In this document: positions 58,644-64,000 of the stretch, piece by piece
Layout of the letters: each line of letters opens with the position of its first letter
How positions within the stretch are numbered: position 1 is the first letter of the stretch
From: Clostridia bacterium
Lineage (GTDB): Bacteria; Bacillota; Clostridia; Oscillospirales; CAG-272
Direction of reading: 5' to 3'
DNA: 64,000 nt
Assembly (NCBI GenBank): GCA_017463485.1
Contig: JAFTPD010000009.1
Span: 1 to 64,000 of the forward strand
Translations under genes and position numbers: made by a program
Notes under the pieces: model-generated
Seen by the model: only the letters and a program-made list of their open reading frames with translations
The model's database searches: none
Told to the model about the DNA's origin: nothing

Positions 58644-59729
58644 TCAGTATTTGCTCGACTTGGAATTAAGATATTTCTTTACCATGAGCGCTACCTTGAA
58701 GGTGATAGCATGCTCAAACTCACGCAGGTCAAGTCCCGTGAGCTTTCTGATCTTTTCAAGTCTGTATACGAGCGTGTTTCTGTGAACGAACAGCTTTCTT
58801 GACGTTTCTGAAACGTTAAGGTTGTTCTCAAAGAAGCACTGAATGGTCATAAGGGTTTCTCTGTCGAGAGATTCAAGACTTCCCTTCTTGAATACCTCCT
58901 GCAAGAACATATCGCAAAGAGTGGTGGGAAGCTGATAGATAAGTCTGCCGATACCGAGGTTTTCGTAGCTCACTACGTTCTTTTCGGTCTCAAATACCTT
59001 TCCTACGTCAAGAGCGATCTGCGCTTCCTTATATGCGCGCGCAAGGTCCTTGATATTATCCACAACAGTGGAGATACCGATAGCAACCTTTGCATAGAAC
59101 TCGGAGGAAAGCGTATCCACGATATTTACCGCGATCTTTTCCATATCGCGCATATCCGAGCCCGCTTTCAGCTCCTTAACTACTACGATATCATGCTCTC
59201 CCACGCTGATAACGTAATCCTTTACCTTATCGGGGAACATATTCTGGAGCATCTCGTAGGGCAAAATATCCGTCTTTCCGAAGAATTTGATGAGGAATAC
59301 TATTCTCGGCTCTTCGGCATTGAAATGCAGCTCCTTGGACTTGATATAAATGTCGGAGGGGAGAATATTGTCGAGGATGATGTTCTTTATGAACGATCCC
59401 TTATCGTACTTTTCGTCATAAAGATTTTTAATGTTGCTCAGGGATACAGCCAGAAGCTTGGAGATGCTGTCAGCCTCTGCGTCCTCGCCCTGAACGAATA
59501 CCGTGTACTCAGGCTTTGTGCCACCTGTCAGCGGACGGTAGGTATAGCCTCCCGACACTACGACCTCGGTAGCATAAACAAGCTCGTCACGGATGTTCTG
59601 ACGTATTTCGCCGATCTTGACAAGCTCGGAGCAGGAAATGATAACTCCGTTTTCGTCGATAACGCCGATAACACGGTCAACGGCATCCTTCATCTGATGG
59701 ATTACGCTCTGGAAAAGTCTGTTGGACAT
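58644..59729 (-). CDS. CdaR/PucR-type helix-turn-helix regulator
   Basis: A 361-aa regulator: N-terminal sugar-diacid-recognition-like part (SVIHQMKDAVDRVIGVIDENG), a GGDEF-like middle, and a C-terminal PucR HTH: FFENNLNVSETSRKLFVHRNTLVYRLEKI followed by TGLDLREFEHAITFKVALM. Relatives sense sugar acids or purines. The signal here is unknown. Gene stands alone between S41 peptidase and rsmE. Confidence 0.9.
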   Translation of the reverse strand: MSNRLFQSVIHQMKDAVDRVIGVIDENGVIISCSELVKIGEIRQNIRDELVYATEVVVSGGYTYRPLTGGTKPEYTVFVQGEDAEADSISKLLAVSLSNIKNLYDEKYDKGSFIKNIILDNILPSDIYIKSKELHFNAEEPRIVFLIKFFGKTDILPYEMLQNMFPDKVKDYVISVGEHDIVVVKELKAGSDMRDMEKIAVNIVDTLSSEFYAKVAIGISTVVDNIKDLARAYKEAQIALDVGKVFETEKNVVSYENLGIGRLIYQLPTTLCDMFLQEVFKKGSLESLDRETLMTIQCFFENNLNVSETSRKLFVHRNTLVYRLEKIRKLTGLDLREFEHAITFKVALMVKKYLNSKSSKY

Positions 59730-59809
59730 GGTTTAAACCTCTCTTTTATTTATTCCTCATAATAGCATTTTCATGCTTAGAATACAAAAATGGGGAAAGC
59801 CAATGATGT

Positions 59810-60568
59810 TCAGGAAAGCTCGGTGGCAAGGACAAGACACGCCAGCGCAAATCCGGACGCCGTTTCGGTGCGGAGTATGCGCTTGCCAAGACCGACGGGC
59901 AGAACGCCAAGGTCACAGATACGCTCCGCTTCCTCGGGTGAAAAGCCGCCCTCACTTCCGATAACCACAGCAATATCGGGAATATTTTCGTTCTCCAAAA
60001 GCTGCGGCAATCGCTCGGCGAGCAATTTCCCCAGCGGAACAGTTCCCTCTCCCTCGTAGCAAAACAGCACGAGGTCGCAAGCCTTGATGCTATCAAGCAT
60101 GCGGTCAAAGCTGACGGTCGGATAAACGCGCGGCAATATACCTCTGCCGCACTGCTTGGCGGCTTCCGTTGCGATACGAAGCCTGCGCTCCGTCTTTTTG
60201 TCCTCCGCCTCTGCCTTCGCCTTGACTATGCAGCGACTGCTTTCAAACGGAGTTATATCGTAAGCCCCACATTCCACTGCCTTTTGTATGACCGTATCCA
60301 GCTTATCACCCTTGGGTAGCGCCTGATACAGATGCGCGCGGTAGGGCGGCTCATTCTCTATCTTTCTTTTCTCGGTTATGCGTGCGGTGACCGATTGTGC
60401 TGAAAAGGACTCCAGCACGCAATCGTACTCGTACGCCTGCATATCGCACACGGTTATCCTCTCCCCCTCCGCCATACGGAGCGAATGAGAGATGTGATGC
60501 GCGTTATCACCGTCCAGATACACCTTGCCGTCTACTATTCTGTCACTATTTACAAAGAAACGCGGCAT
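59810..60568 (-). CDS. rsmE: 16S rRNA (uracil(1498)-N3)-methyltransferase
   Basis: A 252-aa SPOUT enzyme: N-terminal PUA-like part (MPRFFVNSDRIVDGKVYLDG...HHISHSLRM) and the knotted C-terminal domain with VIGSEGGFSPEEAE and LGKRILRTETASGFAL. It methylates U1498 of 16S rRNA. The start MPRFF has GGAGGTG 4 nt upstream; a longer reading upstream covers the promoter and is rejected. Confidence 0.95.
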   Translation of the reverse strand: MPRFFVNSDRIVDGKVYLDGDNAHHISHSLRMAEGERITVCDMQAYEYDCVLESFSAQSVTARITEKRKIENEPPYRAHLYQALPKGDKLDTVIQKAVECGAYDITPFESSRCIVKAKAEAEDKKTERRLRIATEAAKQCGRGILPRVYPTVSFDRMLDSIKACDLVLFCYEGEGTVPLGKLLAERLPQLLENENIPDIAVVIGSEGGFSPEEAERICDLGVLPVGLGKRILRTETASGFALACLVLATELS

Positions 60569-60680
60569 AGGCACCTCCGAGATAAAATCAAACGAAAAGC
60601 TGACGTTTTCACACCGCGCCTCACGCTCCTGTGCGAAAAATACGGCATAATAACGAACCTGTTTACATTCTCGTATTTTG

Positions 60681-60709
60681 AGTATACTACAAATTAACCA
60701 ATTTGTCAA
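60681..60709 (-). promoter_or_regulatory. rsmE promoter
   Basis: TTGACA (60704-60709), 17 nt, TATACT (60681-60686). Confidence 0.82.
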
Positions 60710-60824
60710 CAGCTTTTTTGTAATTTCAAACAGAAAAAGCGACATTATTTACAATTTCTTTTTAATTTGTTTATGTAGGACAGACAAATGTCCCAAATTT
60801 TTTGGGAAAAATTACCTTGCAAGC

Positions 60825-60875
60825 AGAAAAACAGTAGGCAGACGCGATCTTCTCCTCAAAAAAGTCGCGTCTGCC
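60825..60875 (-). terminator. Terminator after the amidase gene
   Basis: GGCAGACGCGA pairs across 60837-60875 (11 bp), then TACTGTTTTT on the minus strand. Confidence 0.82.
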
Positions 60876-60880
60876 ACATA

Positions 60881-61846
60881 TTATTCTGCCATTTTATCGA
60901 TAGTCGAAAATTGCGTGTCGGTGTCCGAGGTATGCGTTTCGGACTCCTCCGCTATTTCGGATATAAAGGCGTCGATACCGTTTGCCATTCCCTCTGCGGC
61001 GTTACGGCGGAAAAATGCGGTCTCCATTGATCGGCTTTCCGCCTCGTTACTGAGAAATCCCATTTCAACGATTGCCGTTGGCACGTTACTGAAATTGATA
61101 CCCGCCATTGTATCGTCCTCTATTATGCTCAGCCGTCTGAGGTCGGTTGCATTGCAATACTCGTCCAGCATAAGCTCGGACAAAAGTCGGGACTCGGCAT
61201 AGGTTTTATTGCACGGGAACGGATTGTCGGGCGATTGGCAAAGCACCTGCACGCCTCGGATAGACGTATCCGTATTCGCATTTGCATGAACACGTATGAA
61301 CGCAGCGGCGTTATACTTATTTGCTATCTGCGCGCGCTCGGCGTTGCTTATATCCACCTCATTGGTCTCTCTTATCATCACCACGCTGTACCCGCGCTGA
61401 ATAAGTATATCTCGCAACATAAGCGATACCGACAGATTGAGATCGTATTCCGTCAGCCCCGCGGCACTCTGCGCACCTCCCGCGACCTTCATTTTGGTAA
61501 TATCAGATCCCGGTCCTATTGGCTCAAGGTCGGTATTTGCGCGGAGCTGGTGTCCCGGATCTATGACTATTATGTAATTTTTTCTTTCTCCCTTGCCGAC
61601 ATAGTAAATATCCGTGCCGCTGTGAGGCTGACCCGTATATTCGACAGCGCCCTGAAATATAACGTCACCCTCTCCTTCGCCGTCTCCCTTTTCAACGACC
61701 AGCTCGTCGTTGGGCTTCGGGTTATCACGCGACCACAGATCCCGCCACGAATAGTCACAGCCGCTAAACAGCAGACACGCAAGCAATCCCGCAAGGCAAA
61801 TAGTCAGTCGCCGAGCGACCCTGCTTTTTTTATATTCACGATTCAT
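60881..61846 (-). CDS. N-acetylmuramoyl-L-alanine amidase lipoprotein
   Basis: A 321-aa lipoprotein: basic start MNREYKKSRVARRL, lipobox LLFSGCDY, then an Amidase_3 domain: IIVIDPGHQLRAN (family DPGHGG; here GHQ keeps the first Zn His), the Glu/His region TNEVDISNAERAQIANKYNA, AFIRVHANANTD and the catalytic end AIVEMGFLSNEAE. It cuts the amide between MurNAc and the peptide of cell wall. A polar tail DTDTQFST closes the protein. Promoter with TTGACA and TATCAT upstream; ATG set by GGGGAAA spacing. Confidence 0.93.
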   Translation of the reverse strand: MNREYKKSRVARRLTICLAGLLACLLFSGCDYSWRDLWSRDNPKPNDELVVEKGDGEGEGDVIFQGAVEYTGQPHSGTDIYYVGKGERKNYIIVIDPGHQLRANTDLEPIGPGSDITKMKVAGGAQSAAGLTEYDLNLSVSLMLRDILIQRGYSVVMIRETNEVDISNAERAQIANKYNAAAFIRVHANANTDTSIRGVQVLCQSPDNPFPCNKTYAESRLLSELMLDEYCNATDLRRLSIIEDDTMAGINFSNVPTAIVEMGFLSNEAESRSMETAFFRRNAAEGMANGIDAFISEIAEESETHTSDTDTQFSTIDKMAE

Positions 61847-61902
61847 AATTTCCCCTTTTTCGCCGCTGAACGGACACGCGGCGCTCACACTTATATAATA
61901 TT

Positions 61903-61930
61903 ATGATAACACATTTTGAAAAATTGTCAA
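61903..61930 (-). promoter_or_regulatory. Amidase gene promoter
   Basis: TTGACA (61925-61930), 16 nt, TATCAT (61903-61908). Confidence 0.65.
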
Positions 61931-62029
61931 TAGAATATTTTTGAACATTCGGCAAATACTTTCTCAATTGCGACCCTCGCGCATATTATATAAGTACACA
62001 ACCCAAAGCTAATTTGAAAGGAGAAAAAC

Positions 62030-62572
62030 ATGCACGAGGAATTCAACAGAGTCCGCGCAGACCGCCCCGCAATACGCGACAGAGAGGCTTGTATCGGACT
62101 TATAATGCAAACACTTCCCCGCGAAAACGTCCGTGCCGCAAAGACTATCCTGCCCTTTTTTGCCGAGGAGCTGGAGGATGCGGTGAAATACCGCTATCAC
62201 GCTCTGCTCACAGAAGGAATATCCCCCGCGGCGCGCCGCCTTTTCCTCCGAATATCCGAGGATGAGATGTATCATTTTGACACGCTTGGTAAGATCATTC
62301 TTGCCATGGGACTAAATCCCGTCCCGCCCACGCGTCTACATATCCCCACCGTCAGCATATCCTCCATGGAATCGCGCCCCGATATATTTACAAAAAGAAT
62401 TATAGAGTCGGACATACGTGACGAAATTGCGGGCTACGAGAAATACAGCCGTGCCGCGGCAAACCTTCCCTCCGAATATTTTGAGCTTGCAAATCTGCTC
62501 TCTGCCTTTGCGGAGGATGAGCTGATGCATAAAAAAGCCTTGGCATCACTCGTAATCAACGGCGACGTATAA
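62030..62572 (+). CDS. Ferritin-like four-helix diiron protein
   Basis: A 180-aa helical protein with a full diiron ligand pattern: Glu pair in ILPFFAEELEDAVKYRYHAL (E46/E47), ExxH at E79-H82 in SEDEMYHFDT, a Glu in SDIRDEIAGYEKY (E132) and ExxH at E164-H167 in AEDELMHKK. This is the ferritin/rubrerythrin-like fold; it could store iron or destroy peroxide. It differs from rubrerythrin by lacking the C-terminal CxxC rubredoxin part. GGAG is 7 nt upstream of ATG. Confidence 0.82.
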   Translation: MHEEFNRVRADRPAIRDREACIGLIMQTLPRENVRAAKTILPFFAEELEDAVKYRYHALLTEGISPAARRLFLRISEDEMYHFDTLGKIILAMGLNPVPPTRLHIPTVSISSMESRPDIFTKRIIESDIRDEIAGYEKYSRAAANLPSEYFELANLLSAFAEDELMHKKALASLVINGDV

Positions 62573-62600
62573 AAATTTTAAAAAATATCGAAAAAAACTA

Positions 62601-62629
62601 TTGACAAAGGGAGAGCAGTGTGATATAAT
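62601..62629 (+). promoter_or_regulatory. ylxM-ffh promoter
   Basis: TTGACA (62601-62606), 17 nt, TATAAT (62624-62629). Confidence 0.85.
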
Positions 62630-62672
62630 CTGTAAAGTGTTTTGCTTTACACCGCGTGATGGGAGGTCTGTT

Positions 62673-63038
62673 ATGTTTGAAAAAAATCTGCAAATAGGCT
62701 ATCTCCTTGACTTTTACGGTGGTATCCTTCCACAGCGCAAGCGGGAAATAATGGAGCTTTACTATAACGACGACCTTTCTCTTTCCGAGGTCGCGGAGCA
62801 GTTCGGGATCACCCGTCAGGCTGTGCGCGAAACGGTAAAGAAAACGGAGGAGGAGCTTTTCTTTTACGAGGAGCGACTCGGACTTCTTGCAAGATTCCGC
62901 GACGCGCAGACACATACCGACACTGCCCTCTCCCTTTGCCGCGAGCTGCAAAGCAGGTCGGACGGCACGGACACCGTGGATAGGCTGATGGGCGAGATAA
63001 ACACCATCTCCACTATCGTTGCGGCGGAATCAAAGTAA
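62673..63038 (+). CDS. ylxM: YlxM-family HTH protein (UPF0122), SRP-associated
   Basis: A 121-aa protein: LLDFYGGILPQRKREIMELYYNDDLSLSEVAEQFGITRQAVRET, a sigma-70 region-4 like HTH, then a coiled-coil-like C-terminus. YlxM next to ffh is the standard arrangement; YlxM is thought to modulate the SRP. The start MFEKNLQIGYL is set by GGGAGG 6 nt upstream, since a longer reading lies over the promoter. Confidence 0.93.
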   Translation: MFEKNLQIGYLLDFYGGILPQRKREIMELYYNDDLSLSEVAEQFGITRQAVRETVKKTEEELFFYEERLGLLARFRDAQTHTDTALSLCRELQSRSDGTDTVDRLMGEINTISTIVAAESK

Positions 63039-63093
63039 AACGTGATTTGAAAACGGTTATGCCGCTTTTGTGCGGCGGATTGGAATTTATATT

Positions 63094-64000
63094 ATGTTTC
63101 AAAGTTTAAGTGAAAAGCTTGAAAATGCTTTTAAGAAATTCAGAAGCAAGGGCAAGCTGACGGAGGCTGACGTCAAGGCGGGCATGCGCGAGATAAAGCT
63201 TGCGCTTCTTGAAGCTGACGTTAACTTCAAGGTCGTTAAGGAATTCATAAAAATAGTGACCGAGCGCGCTGTTGGTGCGGAGGTCATGGAATCCCTGCTT
63301 CCCGGTCAGCAGATTGTAAAGATTGTTGACGAGGAGCTTACCCGCCTCATGGGCGGCACGCAGGCAAAGCTTACTATTGCATCAAAGCCTCCAACAGTCA
63401 TTATGATGGTGGGACTTCAGGGTGCGGGTAAAACCACACACACGGGTAAGCTTGCAGGTATGTATAAAAAGCAGGGCAAGCGTCCGCTTCTCGTCGCCTG
63501 CGACGTTTACCGTCCCGCGGCGATAAAGCAGCTTCAGGTGTTGGGCGAGCAGCTTGAGCTTCCCGTATTTGAAATGGGCGACAAGCAGTCCCCCGTTAAA
63601 ATTGCCAAGGAAGCCATCAAGCACGCAGAGCTTAAGGGCTACGACATGGTATTTATTGATACCGCAGGTCGTTTGCAGATAGACGAAACGCTTATGGGCG
63701 AGCTTCAGGACATCAAGGCGGCTGTAAATCCCACCGAGATACTGCTGACGATCGACTCCATGATAGGTCAGGAATCGGTAAACGTAGCCGAAACCTTCAA
63801 CGAGATGCTGGATATCACGGGCGTTATCCTTACAAAGCTTGACGGCGACACCCGTGGCGGTGCGGCTCTGTCTATCCGATTTGTGACGGGCAAGCCGATC
63901 AAATTTATCGGTGTCGGAGAAAAGCTTGACGCTATCGAGCCCTTCCACCCCGACAGAATGGCTAACCGAATCCTCGGCATGGGCGACGTGCTGACGCTTA
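63094..64000 (+). CDS. ffh: Signal recognition particle GTPase Ffh (partial, runs off window)
   Basis: About 302 residues of Ffh are visible and the frame is still open at the window end. N domain (LSEKLENAFKKFRSKGKLTE), G1 loop VGLQGAGKTTHTGKLAG, G2 region VACDVYRPAAIKQL, G3 IDTAGRLQID, G4 TKLDGDTRGGAAL and the GVGEKLDAIEPFHPDRMA end. The M domain lies beyond. SRP targets nascent membrane proteins; coupled by 55 nt to ylxM. Confidence 0.96.
   Translation, partial: MFQSLSEKLENAFKKFRSKGKLTEADVKAGMREIKLALLEADVNFKVVKEFIKIVTERAVGAEVMESLLPGQQIVKIVDEELTRLMGGTQAKLTIASKPPTVIMMVGLQGAGKTTHTGKLAGMYKKQGKRPLLVACDVYRPAAIKQLQVLGEQLELPVFEMGDKQSPVKIAKEAIKHAELKGYDMVFIDTAGRLQIDETLMGELQDIKAAVNPTEILLTIDSMIGQESVNVAETFNEMLDITGVILTKLDGDTRGGAALSIRFVTGKPIKFIGVGEKLDAIEPFHPDRMANRILGMGDVLTL

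Noticed and set aside
1..64000. CRISPR arrays, integrases, rRNA operons
   Set aside because: No regularly spaced direct repeats, no recombinase motifs and no rRNA sequence were seen.

Overview
The window looks like a chromosomal piece of an endospore-forming member of the Clostridia (Bacillota), probably a gut or rumen lineage near the Oscillospirales/Christensenellales; the lineage is inferred from gene content and protein flavour, not from a search. Supporting signs are dipicolinate synthase dpaAB, a previously untracked spoVM microgene beside thiamine pyrophosphokinase, a T-box controlled leuS, DUF1858 and DUF6514 proteins, SLH and BspA-like surface proteins, and many canonical TTGACA-N17-TATAAT promoters. 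Base composition is near 50% GC, with AT-rich patches at about 1.9-3.4 kb and 50.4-52 kb that look acquired.

Layout. 0-5.3 kb: metY (O-acetylhomoserine sulfhydrylase) translationally coupled to an ECF-transporter S component, preceded by a 22-codon Cys-containing leader peptide and a promoter with two matching inverted repeats; then an AT-rich island with a truncated small protein, a wHTH regulator and a 39-aa peptide gene; then a lipoprotein, a membrane protein and an OhrR-type MarR regulator. 5.3-10 kb: glutathione peroxidase with a perfect palindromic operator, a ZIP transporter, YccF and YjdF membrane proteins, and the trxB-bcp thiol redox operon. 9.9-10.4 kb: a gene-free stretch with a perfect promoter and terminator, predicted to make a structured non-coding RNA of about 530 nt. 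10.6-18.3 kb: acyl carrier protein, ComEC, dpaAB, rhamnulokinase and PRPP synthetase. 18.4-25.4 kb: SLH protein, ilvE, two identical tRNA-Thr(GGT) genes flanking a TIM-barrel isomerase, and leuS with its Leu T-box. 25.4-32 kb: a hairpin cluster, YgiQ radical SAM protein, spoVM, thiN, asnS and a second ZIP transporter. 32-41.8 kb: DUF1858-trmK-nif3-ridA-aminotransferase, pgk-tpiA-rbfA, ilvA-rmuC and a HAD phosphatase. 41.8-49.4 kb: a ten-gene block on one strand with two tandem ABC exporters, a two-component system and small membrane proteins. 49.5-64 kb: an SDR, a frameshifted secreted protein, a BspA-like lipoprotein, greA, an S41 peptidase, a CdaR-type regulator, rsmE, a cell-wall amidase, a ferritin-like protein, ylxM and the start of ffh.

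How they fit together. Sulfur and redox homeostasis (metY, OhrR/GPx, TrxR/Bcp), tRNA charging and modification (leuS, asnS, trmK, two tRNA-Thr), lower glycolysis (pgk, tpiA), sporulation (dpaAB, spoVM) and the cell surface (SLH, BspA-like, amidase, S41) dominate. The least explained items are the large ncRNA candidate, the metY leader peptide, the regulator-peptide pair, and the TCS/ABC block whose two promoter regions share one motif at the same spacing.
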